From positions 1-64,000 of the forward strand of contig NW_022204507.1 of the NCBI RefSeq assembly GCF_008831285.2: 64,000 bases of DNA, written 5' to 3'. Positions 1 to 9,741 of this stretch are shown here, one piece after another (position 1 is the first letter of the stretch; every line of letters begins with the position of its first letter). A program made the translations under genes and the position numbers. Below the pieces are notes generated by a model that saw only the letters and a program-made list of their open reading frames with translations, made no database searches and had not been told where the DNA came from. Origin of the DNA: Nymphaea colorata (taxonomy: Eukaryota; Streptophyta; Magnoliopsida; Nymphaeales; Nymphaeaceae).

Positions 1-1569
1 TCATAGATTTTTAATCGGAGGCTATCAAACATCCCCACAATAAAGCTAGATTGATAGTGTCTGTAATACTTTGAGAAACTAAGGCTAACTCCTGGAGTTT
101 CACTGACATTTGCTCATGGAAAACATGTCCACTGACAGTTCCCTTCTGTCGCTAAAGAATATGGTCATGTATTCCTCGTTCGGCATGCTGATTTTGATTT
201 GGTCAGATTTCTAAGTATGCTTGGCTATTAAACAGTGGGCTAGGTTTTTCAGAAATGGAAAGAGTGGGTTATTACTAACCATCCGTTTTCTAGATTATTT
301 ACTTTGATTGAAGTTCAAGTGAGTGCATAATATCACAAAATTGAGATGAAACACAAACTTCATTTTGGTGGCATTTTCTACGAAGTAACCATTTCGAGCA
401 TTGCTAACTCTAGCAAAGACCAGTCTATGCAGAGATCAATGGAAGGTTTCAAGAGTCTGCTAATCCACATCAAGACTCTACTCTCAATGCTGAGAACATA
501 CCTCCAGTCTAAGCCCGTTCTAATGCCTATTTTTTAGGCCCTCCTCTACATGATGATTTAATTTCATAAGGTGTGTTTTGATGCTCTGGATTATCAATAT
601 TTTAGAATTTTAATTTCAGAATATAATTTCTAGAACCCAGTGGAAGACGAACCTTATTTCCTTTTCCAAGTTCAAGTAGTGTTTGATGGAAGATGACTTT
701 AATGCTTATGTTTGATAGACACAAGCAAAAGAATTTGCGACAGTTGAAATATTTTAATAACCAATATTTAAAATTTCTAAAAGGCTATGAAGCAATAATC
801 AATAAACTTTTTTATAGAAGAATCTGGTCGTTTTGAAATCTTTGAATTTCATGGCCAACTTAAGATGTTTGATACATAATTGGCAAATCCAGTGATCTGA
901 TTCGGGAATCATTCGACTCGGTCAGGTCATTCATTCACTGGGCCACAGGTTAGGACCCAATTGATACACACCAAAGACTCGCTCTTGGCAGAGAATCGGC
1001 AGACCCAGTGGTTCATTAACTTGGTTGTGAATTGCCTGAGTCTGACATGATATGAGTGTTTGTGATACTGAATGAAACTCCTGATAAAAAATGATTTTCA
1101 CCTGGTTTTTTTTTTCTGAAACCAGCATAGAAAATGTTGCATAGTGAACAAAAATTGTTGTAGACATCTACATTATATTAGTACCTTGTGTAGGGGCTCG
1201 ATTTCATATTTGCAAGTGATAGACGACGAGCTATGGGCAACGACTGCTCGGCACCACACTCAGCCATGTGTCTTTGTCTTTGTGTCTCTCTCTTTCTTGG
1301 GCTGTCCCTCTCTCACTCGTAGATAGTCAGTTGGTCTCCATCGGCTGTGACTGACAGACTGTCAACTAATGATGCTGGCAACCCCAAGAGGTTTAGGGTC
1401 GCTAGAAATCCCCTCTCTCTCCCACTTTCCCCCTTTTTTACAATGGATGCTGGACAGCTGGTTGCATCTCGATGTGAGTCTAATTTTTGGTACCCAAGCT
1501 GACCGAGTCAACCCACTGACTTGGTTAACTATCGATTCAAGTCTGACCCAAGTTTGGCAACTATGACTT
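1..1569. other. No gene seen; AT-rich duplicated DNA
   Basis: Only short chance reading frames occur. The stretch is shared with 37557-39162. The copies differ by small indels that break every frame I followed, so coding is unlikely. Confidence 0.6.
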
Positions 1570-2025
1570 TGTTGGAGTTTTGTAGTGGAATGGCACCTTC
1601 GATCCCTTCTATTTTTCCTAAGCAAGTGTGCCAACAGAGTCTCCAGGATGAGCGCATGAATGGTAGAAGCACCAAAAACAGCAGGTAGCAGCAGCAATTG
1701 AAACAAGAGAACAAAGAGAGAGAGATTGAAACAAAAAGAATATACGAGTTCACTTCTATGAGGCACAAAAACAGGGTAATCTTCCGATTCAACCCTAATT
1801 TTGAGTATTGCTGGGCTTATATAACCAGCCTCATAAGTTTTCTCATATGCCCAGTGTGCAGTTTGGGTTATGAGAAATTTGAGGAACAGATAATGTAAAA
1901 CCAAAATTTGTTTAGAATGAAAATCCTCAGGTTGAAAACCTTTTTGCAAAGTTTATCTCGTAACTGCGAGTGGGCCCCCTCACAATTATGGTTGGAAGGG
2001 ATATGCTCATGGCCATTGTCCAACA
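1570..2025 (-). mobile_element. Solo LTR of an LTR retrotransposon, 456 bp
   Basis: The element runs from TGTTGG to CCAACA, the usual inverted ends of plant LTRs, and is flanked on both sides by a perfect 5-bp GACTT target duplication (1565-1569 and 2026-2030). Read on the minus strand it has a TATA-like TATATAAG near 1820, then CT-rich sequence, as in a U3-R-U5 layout. No internal retrotransposon sequence is attached, so it is best explained as a solo LTR left by recombination between two LTRs. The strand is inferred from the TATA box only. Confidence 0.8.
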
Positions 2026-2730
2026 GACTTGATAAAATATTTGCATCTTTAAAATTTGAAAGAAGAGTACATCTATTGCAATGCAAACAAAAGAGAAATT
2101 GAAGAAGGACAAGGCAACTATTCTTCTATCAATCAATCATACATGCACCTAAAAACTAGTGAGTGCAATTGATCCTTTGTACATTCTTTACTTTGTTGCT
2201 AGACAGTCTCGCACACTCATCAACTTCTTATGCTCTCTCACACTCAATGATTCATGAATAGTTACTTTGAATAAAGGAAGTGCTAACATGCTGCTCCACA
2301 GCAAGTTTTACAAAGGGATGCTATTTTTTTGATTAAAATAAGGACCCAAAGGAATTGTTCTTGTGGTGGTTTCCGTTTTTGTAGCCTGTGCTGACTTTTG
2401 CGTGGTCAGTTTTAATTTACTTAATTTATCGGTTAAACCCCATTTCATGATCAAATATGGAAAATCTTGTCAAATGAAAAGTTTGGACTGTCAAGTCATT
2501 ATTTCCAAACAACGGATGATCAAATGCAATATCTAGAGAATGAAAACGGCATAAGTGGATACCCTCGAATCCATTTATCATCTATTTTAACTGGTTCTAT
2601 TTATAATGTAAATTACATAGAACAACTAATAGTTTAGGGGTGGAGCCAGGAGAGACTATGTGAAGATTTCAACGTTTATTGTGGTTTAACATGCTCGAGG
2701 TGGATCTCCAAGTTTGCCAACCATGCTCGA

Positions 2731-2919
2731 AAATGCATGGAAAGATACTAAAAAAGCGTTTGAGGCCGTGTTTGCATCAACTACGAACAATTTTGGTCCA
2801 CAATGCTCCCAATTTTGGGAACACTGAAGAACGTATTTGGGAACATTGTGGAATGGAATTGTTCAACGTTGATGCAAACATGGTCTCACATGTCATCTCA
2901 AGTATCTTTCCATGCATTT
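2731..2919. mobile_element. Foldback (hairpin) MITE-like element
   Basis: The left arm (from AAATGCATGG through GTTTGCATCAAC to CACAATGCTCCC) is repeated in reverse complement by the right arm ending near 2919. Arms are roughly 85-95 bp with scattered mismatches around a short loop near 2815-2830. The two-fold symmetry and lack of coding fit a foldback MITE. I could not fix a target duplication, so the superfamily is open. Confidence 0.7.
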
Positions 2920-3027
2920 CTTGGTCAGCTGGATGGCAGGAGTAGCTGGGTGTGTGGCTTTTCGCTTTGAAATAAGTTGGATTGGAGAGCATCTGTGATA
3001 TCAGTGAAGGATATACTGATTGTTCTT

Positions 3028-3400
3028 TGTTGGAACTTTGTGGTTCTACCCAAGATCTCAACACAAAGCATCAACATGCTACTTTGAACCAGCAACAAAC
3101 AACACAACGACGCATCAGCACAGAGATAGAGAGAGATATAAAATAGGAAAAGAAACGGTATGATTGAAGGATTTTACAAGTTTGCTTCAAGGAGCCACCT
3201 GAGCCAATACATAGGCTACTTAGCATAAAGTGAATGTTGGGCGTTAGATCTGGCTTCCTTGAATTCCTTGTATGCCCAACTAGGCAGTTATAAGGCTAAT
3301 ACATAATAATCTTTTCAGATGTTGTTGTAACATGTAAGAGGTTGTAACTAACCTCATAGTGGATGAGATCATGAGTCTGGTTCATGGCCGCAACCCAACA
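3028..3400 (-). mobile_element. LTR with adjoining polypurine tract, 373 bp
   Basis: The element has TGTTGG...CCAACA ends. On the minus strand its start is directly preceded by a purine run (AAGTGAGAGA, at 3401-3410), as expected for a polypurine tract next to a 3' LTR, and a TTATAAATG TATA-like box lies inside. There is no matching 5-bp duplication, which suggests that the rest of the element was lost and this is a remnant rather than a solo LTR. Confidence 0.6.
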
Positions 3401-5640
3401 TCTCTCACTTGGCCATAAGATTGCAACCTGGATTCTCTTTTGCTTTCTAGTTTTGCACACAATAACAAATGCATCAGACAATAGTCTAACTAAAGGGTAC
3501 ATTCACTTTTGGTTGTCCTTCAACAAGACAGCCATTCTTACACAAAATAACTCCTGTAGTTGGCAGAGTTCCAAATATGTAATCATATAACAGCAATATT
3601 CAAGTAGGCTCCCACTTTCCAAACATTCACACAATTGTATAATTAGTTGGCAACATACCCAATGGTTATTATGACTTTAAAACATTGACCTCAAAGACTG
3701 TTTTAAATTGTATGGGGATTTTTCATTCTGTATTATCCATTTTTCATTCAGTATTATCCTTATTAATATACCCTTGTATAAAAGATTTAACTCACATATG
3801 AAGACAATTTCGTATACAACAGCTAATATCCATGTTATCATGTGTGAATTTATCACTTATTGACATCCAGTTAGATTTACCATTTATTTTGTCAAGGTCA
3901 ACATGTAGATCCACTAACAAATGAATACAATAACAATTCAAGCATAGCCAAGGAAATCTAGACATTGTAACTTATTGTCATATGAAAACTAGAGGAATCA
4001 AACTTAGTTGGCTATTTTCCTAACTAATCCAAAAATTGATCCATAAGATGATTATTGAACTCACTAATAAACTTTAGTTGGTTCATTACTAAACTAATCT
4101 ACAGTCGGTTCATTATCAGATTGTTTGTCCAAAGTATCCAATAGATCAAACTTGATAATCAATAGGATAAAAATATTTGCATTCTTCATACAATTCTACT
4201 CATGCATAAAAACATCGTAGACCCTTTTTTTGATCATTGGGGTACCGACTACATTTGCATGTACAAACATATTACTCAATTTCTGGATTGCATTTTGACA
4301 TGTAGTATATTTCTCTAATCATATCGATATGGATCAAAATTAGTTTGGATATCATTATATTCAAGAGTGTTATCTTACACCTCAAGGCAAATAGCGAAAT
4401 CAAATTCAATCTCAAAGAGGACCTTATTTAGTAGCGTATTAGCATAATTGGTTCCACAAGTAAACAAATATTGTAATATGTTTGGATCTAATATAAACAA
4501 GATATGGTTGTTTAACAATTTATCTAAGTATACATATTCAAATATGAATCTAAGTAATATATAAGGTGCATTTAAATAAATAAATAGATCCAATCACTAA
4601 TGCTATATGAATATAAGGATTCAGATTATAGTAGCATCGATCCAAACACAACAATATCCCCGATATCACTAATATAAATTTAAAATATAAAAGATTGAAA
4701 TTGAAATATTGTACAATATGATTCAACAACCATACTTGGGTCCAAATAAGAGTCCAATTCTTAAGCAAGGCTAGAGAAATTTTTTTCTTTACCTTTGAGA
4801 TGATGCAGATCTGGATCGATACTAATCTATCACATTTATGGACGGCCATAAGTTCAGCACCAGTGTTCAAATTTCAGGTGAAACGTTTGGACCAATCTTA
4901 TAATTAAACCGTTGTCCTAACCTCAATGGCCAAGGAAATTATTGGTTGGGCCTCTGTGAGGAAAAGCTAACAGTTGTCTCGCAACATGGAAGAATAGAAA
5001 CCTGTCCTACACAGGTAAGTTATGGCTTTTGAAGTGTATCATCTGGGACTGCATTATCAACTTTCGAATTGGCCTATATTGGCTTATTAGAATTTGTAAG
5101 GGGACTATATATATATATATATCTATATATATATAGAAGTATTCATTTCATATTAGTAAACCACATTATAAAATGGAAAAGAACATGCTTAAATTTTGTA
5201 GTACTTTGCATTCCAGATTTCCACTTTATTTCATTAAAAATTACTAAAATATGCACAAATTTTCTCAGCTTCAGAAGCTAGCATTTTCTCTTGATTTCAA
5301 ATAAATAATTATCTTACACCACCGTCAAATGTTTAGACATTATATATATACGCACACATCCTTGGTGCAACAGAATGTCCATAATTTGAAATTTCATTTT
5401 GTCCTGAATACATGCCGCTACAGACTGTGGGAACTTTTAAATAACAACTTTAATAAAATTTCAATAACCAAATCTCAATGATAAAATCAAAATAGTTCAG
5501 AAACTGAACTTAACCAAGTAACAACCACTATTGGTTAAAGAAATCCTTACAACAACAAAGGAACTACAAGAAAAAAAAAACTCACTAAAGAAGGTCACCC
5601 AGTGATCTTTTCATAAAAAGCTCCAACACATGCATGCACC
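3401..5640. other. No gene seen; AT-rich DNA
   Basis: Apart from a short TA run at 5105-5135 I recognise nothing here. A 68-residue frame at 3384-3590 begins with a hydrophobic, signal-like stretch and recurs at 40999-41205, but most of it lies over the retrotransposon edge. The stretch from about 5.1 to 5.4 kb is a diverged version of 17.7-17.95 kb, which places the region in the tail of an older repeating unit. Confidence 0.5.
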
Positions 5641-5754
5641 ACTCCACACTTGCACACCAAAGATACACGACAATAGGGGTTGCCGGGTGGCTCAGGTCGA
5701 AGCCCTTATTTTTATAGGCACGGACGATTGGGTGGTGGGGATTTTCCACCACAT

Positions 5755-6558
5755 TTTATTGATTTTCTATTACTATTACTTTTGGTCTCCCACTGCACAA
5801 AAGACAATCCCAGCGCTCTAGAGTCGATGATGAAATGCTACTACACACTTGCACTCTTACCTGCAGCACGACTGGTGGGAGTTGCCACACCCGCACTGCT
5901 ACACAACTTATGACACCCATACCAGCATCATCCACACCCACACTCCTACACACACAACTGCTAGACGGTGGTGCACTCCCACCCATACTGACACTATCCC
6001 TAATGCTCCCAACTTGTTTGACCGCTAGACTGACGACTGCTAAACTGTGCGGCACTCCCATTCCTACCCGCACTATTCGCATTGTAACGCGTCCAATCTG
6101 TTACACAACTGGTAGACTGTGCCGCACTCCCACTTATGCTCGCACTGTCACTGTAAGGCATCCAATTTTTTGCACGACTGCTAGATGGTGCCCCACTCCC
6201 ACTCGTACCCGCGAAATCCACACTGTAATGCGTCCACCTTGTTACACGACTGCTAGATGGTGCCGCACTCCCACCCGTACCCACGCTATCCACACTGTAA
6301 CGTGTCTGTCTTGTTACACGACTGCTAGACGGTGCCGCACTCCCACTGGTGCCCACACTATCCGCACTCTAGCACGTCGAAGTACTTTGATGACAGCCGC
6401 TGGAAACTCCGTGCAATGGATAATACGAAATATGGAATTCCAATACTTTTGGAAGCAGAAGTGCAATTAAGGAAAACAAGCCCCAAGTTTTACACACATC
6501 ACCCCCACGGCATCGTGTTCTTATCTTAACCTCACCAGTATGCCTTACCGCTCCTCCG
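5755..6558 (-). pseudogene. Gene Z, copy Z0: unknown gene with a 24-residue repeat exon, broken
   Basis: I do not recognise this gene. A 61-base exon (6498-6558) follows an AATAG acceptor and ends at a GTGTGT donor; it is conserved in three other copies. The next exon should begin at 6410, but the acceptor reads CAC instead of CAG (changed base 6411), and a TAG stop appears 14 codons into the expected frame. The exon body (about 6000-6356) encodes 24-residue repeats built on G-[ST]-G-G-S-A-A-P-S-S-S-R-V-T and closes with TAG at 6000-6002. An AATAAA signal lies at 5755-5760 on this strand. Upstream exons are unresolved; a conserved block at about 6.64-6.71 kb may be one. The lesions make function unlikely. 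Confidence 0.5.
5935..6373 (-). repeat. About 72-bp coding minisatellite, roughly six units
   Basis: Units of about 72 bp share the core ACTGCTAGACGGTGCCGCAC and a spacer ending near TGTAATGCGTCCA. Because 72 is divisible by three, each unit adds 24 residues without shifting the minus-strand frame. Earlier units (low coordinates) are more diverged and shifted. The sister array at 43555-43835 has about two fewer units. Confidence 0.85.
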
Positions 6559-7912
6559 CTATTAAAAAAAAAGTACTAGCCAAGTATGTCAAGTCAATAA
6601 GTTGTGATGAAACATGTGAGCAGTATGCAGAAAATCTTGTTGGTACTCATTTTTTAGGCCCATACAGTAATCGAACCCACCTCTTGTGAAATACTCATGC
6701 TCAACCTGAATTGTTTGGCTTCTCAACAACCAAGCGAGAATCAAGCTAAATGCAGTTATTTGAGGTGATTTTTTTTCCTCTCTGCAGTTGCTTACAAAAT
6801 TTAATACAAAATGACGCTAACTTTTTAAGCGTGGCTAGCGTTCTCCTTGATTTAGTTCTTCACACTATATTGAGAAATCTACAATAATATTTCTGCTATT
6901 CGTCTTTGCAGGAGGCCTATGATAAAGTGAAATATGCTCATGATATGTGCTCTGTTTAAAACCTCGGGTTTGGGTAATCAAGTGGCATTGTTAGTTCATC
7001 TTCTCCATTGCTAAGAACCCCGTCCAGAGGAACCTTTCATGATGTAGGAAAAGCAAAAATTATTACAATTTTGAAGCAGGAGAGGTGCATCGGAAGAATT
7101 CAGATTAATGATGCTTACGTGCCACGAGGAAGTTGAGAGAACAGCGTCTGCGTCCTCCTGTTCTGGACTGAAACATCTGATGATGTAAACCCTTCTACAG
7201 GGACGATGTCCTTCAACCTCTCTCTAAATCTTGGTCTGTTTGAATCTGAATCCACAAGCTCAAAAACGTTAGGAAAATTGGGCGTATATACACATATCAG
7301 ATGGTTAATCAAACTCCATATTCAATAGCTAAATAGGGATTTAACTACTCATTTGGCTGCCGGGTCAGCCTAAAAACTAGGCCCTAACGTGGTGCAGTGG
7401 GTAGGTTAAAAAAAATATGAGTCTATTTTCAAAACATGGATTGGTTTTGGAATTTTCAAATTTCATTTCTTTTTTCTTTTTTCTGCTGAACTACCTAAAC
7501 CATAAACTTCTACAATACGTGCAAAATGTTTGACTTCCAATATATGTATGCTCTATTTGTAATTAATTTGATAGATAAAAAATGAAATTAAACTGATTAA
7601 TTTACAAAAGCAATGATCACAATGTCTAGATATCTAAGCTAATCTTTCTTCTTCCTCTTTATGCGGCTAAGGCCTTTTTCTTCCTTTCTTGGATGACAGG
7701 TGTTTTATTCCTAGAGAAATATGATCAGATCTAAAAAATGGTCTATACATATCCTGAAATTCTTTCATATTACTACAACAGCTAACATATTTTCTTATAG
7801 CTGTCCTTTTCAAGTCATGACATGATTATTTTGTTTATGCTAGTTGGGTTTCTAGTTGTTTCTAATTTTTCGAAGGCTAAAAGTGGCCATGAATATGTAG
7901 GATTAACCTAAA

Positions 7913-8060
7913 TGTCTATTTGACAAAAGAAACAGCTTGTAATTGTTCTATGAATATGCCCTTAAAAATATCTAGACAGACTCATGGAACATTCTAATAA
8001 ACGTGTTTCATGAACCTGTTAATAGAATAGTTTACAAATTGTTTTCATTGCCAAACGGCC
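7913..8060. mobile_element. Small MITE-like element, about 148 bp
   Basis: Imperfect inverted ends pair GTCTATTTGACAAAAGAAAC with GGCCGTTTGGCAATGAAAAC (reverse strand at the right end). The inside is AT-rich and non-coding. Target duplications could not be assigned, so the family is unknown. Confidence 0.5.
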
Positions 8061-8285
8061 CAATCCTATGAGTCACATGTTTTTCATGTCTTGTTTTAGC
8101 TGATTTTAGATACCAAAGAATCAACTACCCCTTTTTTGCATGGCGAATTAAGGAGACTCTTAAAATGTTTATAGCCTAAAGGTAGAGGATACAAGTGAAA
8201 TCACCCAAGCAGGCTGGGGTGGAACAGGAGAAGAGTAGAAGGTTGCTATCGAGTTTTCTTGAGTCCAGCCTAATGGGGTCCGAAT

Positions 8286-8335
8286 CAGTGGCGGGGCCAG
8301 AATTTTTTAGCCGTGGGGCACTTGAATTGGTGACA
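8286..8335. mobile_element. Truncated hAT-type MITE (left end only)
   Basis: The left inverted end CAGTGGCGGGGCCAG is present behind GTCCGAAT, but after 50 bp the sequence jumps to a position about 1.1 kb away in the sister copies. A GACA motif occurs at both lost edges, pointing to a microhomology deletion. Confidence 0.75.
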
Positions 8336-9123
8336 CGTCTATCACCATTTTTTCATTGTTTTTTTCTTAACCGTCTATCATGATAGAACGAACGGCTTTG
8401 CTTAAATGAAGATGACTCTAAAAAGTCAGAGTCACCATTCAATTCTCTTATATATAACATTTTCATAGAAACAATGCACTTTTTGTTTTTGAAACCTAAA
8501 TAAAAGTGTAATTCACTTACCAAAAGCTAGTTACGTGCACAGTGCACAGCCCTTTAAAAAAAGTCAAGTGTACCTTCGCCCACTTGTATTGGGCCCCTCG
8601 CCCACATTTGGGGGTACTTGGCATGCGCAAGAGCCTATGCACAATGCGTTTGTGCAAAGGTCTGTCAATATAACCAGATTTGCTCGCTTACCTACACAAT
8701 CCTGGTGCTGGGTGGGGCACCTCCTCCAGGATAGTCAATAACTATTGAAGGATCTTGCCTGCAGATGTCATGCTCGGTATTGAGGTAGACATCAACTGCA
8801 AAACAGGTCCGCAAAAGTATTTGAACCCACCGGTAGCGATAGATATTGAACAAGAAGAAGAAGAAGATGAAGGAGAATTCACAAGGTGAAATGGCGATGG
8901 CAAAGGTGATGCAGACATGGTAGCAGCTAGGGGGAGACCAGTAACACGGAATAGAGTGCACGGACAGATGATGATACCTGTTAACTCCACCGACTGTGCT
9001 TCGTTGTTATGCATGGTTTGTGGTGAACAAGTTATGATCCCTGTTCAATATTTGCGAGCCTAAATCCCTTCTAGCCAGCTGTTGTCTGTCCAACCACAGC
9101 AGTTGTGTTGTGTTTTGTGCATG

Positions 9124-9240
9124 TATATATATACATGTAAAGCTAACCATAAACTGCTTTGCACGTTTAATGCATGAAGTCAATACCACAAAAACTGTGG
9201 GCACTTTCATGTCAAGGGGCCTTTGCTTTGACACTGTCAG
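9124..9240 (-). promoter_or_regulatory. Gene X promoter, copy X0
   Basis: A TATA-like run lies at 9124-9133, about 110 bp before the start codon. Upstream of it, the stretch including CAAAAACTGTGGGCACTT is preserved in all five gene X copies, even between subfamilies whose introns no longer align well. That degree of retention suggests a promoter element. No transcription start was mapped. Confidence 0.5.
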
Positions 9241-9277
9241 GGAAGCCACCTATCAAGGGAAATAAGAATGGCCATAC

Positions 9278-9279
<2 letters not shown>

Positions 9280-9342
<63 letters not shown>

Positions 9343-9359
9343 TACATATATATATATAT
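9280..9359. repeat. (TA)n microsatellite
   Basis: Mostly uninterrupted TA dinucleotides with a short CACACA island. It lies just upstream of the gene X promoter. The equivalent sites at 23290 and 48111 are much shorter. Confidence 0.95.
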
Positions 9360-9678
9360 TATTGATATATAAAATTGTCATTTCAGTCATCCTATTTAAT
9401 ATATACGCAACTCTTTCTCAATAGTTATAGCATACCTGGTCAGGCTAAAGACTTATAAAGGGGCAAGTCTCTAGTTGGATTTTCATGAGCATCATGCCCT
9501 CATGCCTTAAGTACTGGGATGCAGTAAGTAAAGTTGCAGGGTACACCAATACCATCACTGGTATGGACACAGCTTAAGACCTTAAAGCTTGGGAGAATGG
9601 TCAGCGGGCTTTGAACTTCTTTTCCTGAGGTTGGTGGTTAAATTTTTGCTCACCTGAACATATGCATACTACTACATA

Positions 9679-9679
9679 C

Positions 9680-9739
<60 letters not shown>
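9679..9739. repeat. (TA)n microsatellite
   Basis: A TA run with a few CA steps. Its counterpart in unit B3 is at 48359-48399; unit B2 lost the interval between the two microsatellites, probably by recombination between them. Confidence 0.95.

Positions 9740-9741
<2 letters not shown>

Larger units (their letters stand above)
1..8335. repeat. Segmental duplication block A (first copy)
   Basis: This stretch is matched almost base for base by 37557-45790. It carries the same solo LTR, foldback element, second LTR, gene Z exons, gene X exons 3-4 and a small transposon, in the same order and orientation. Differences are single bases, small indels and a changed number of minisatellite units. The copy ends inside a 180-bp hAT-type element, where a deletion joins it to sequence found about 1.1 kb further on in the sister copies. 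Seen directly by aligning copies by eye; exact identity was not computed. Confidence 0.9.
6956..9014 (-). pseudogene. Gene X, copy X0 (exon 2 ends in a stop)
   Basis: Compared with the intact copy X2, the exons are: exon 1 at 8978-9014 (ATG at 9012-9014, donor GTATC), exon 2 at 8692-8795 (acceptor TTTTGCAG, donor GTAAGC), exon 3 at 7119-7245 (acceptor GGATTCAG, donor GTAAGC) and a probable exon 4 from 7033 down to TAA near 6956. Exon 2 is two bases longer than in X2, so its frame closes with TAG exactly at the exon edge. This would give a 46-residue product with a single cysteine, sharing the D-x-IC core. Exon 4 then fits a different phase. Either this is a pseudogene or the subfamily makes a short peptide. 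A MITE and a deletion lie in its large intron. Confidence 0.5.

Noticed and set aside
1362-1949. 195-codon minus-strand frame with a hydrophobic stretch
   Set aside because: It lies over a solo LTR, and the sister copy at 39.0-39.6 kb breaks the frame by small indels. The hydrophobic part comes from CT/GCTG-rich LTR sequence.
3384-3590. Signal-peptide-like frame on the plus strand
   Set aside because: It starts within the LTR and crosses the polypurine tract. Presence in both copies is explained by the duplication, and no promoter or further exon was seen.
5835-6470. 211-codon plus-strand frame, Thr/Arg/Pro-rich
   Set aside because: It is the other strand of the 72-bp minisatellite. The minus strand has the conserved splice signals and fits gene Z, and the plus frame is much shorter in the sister copy.
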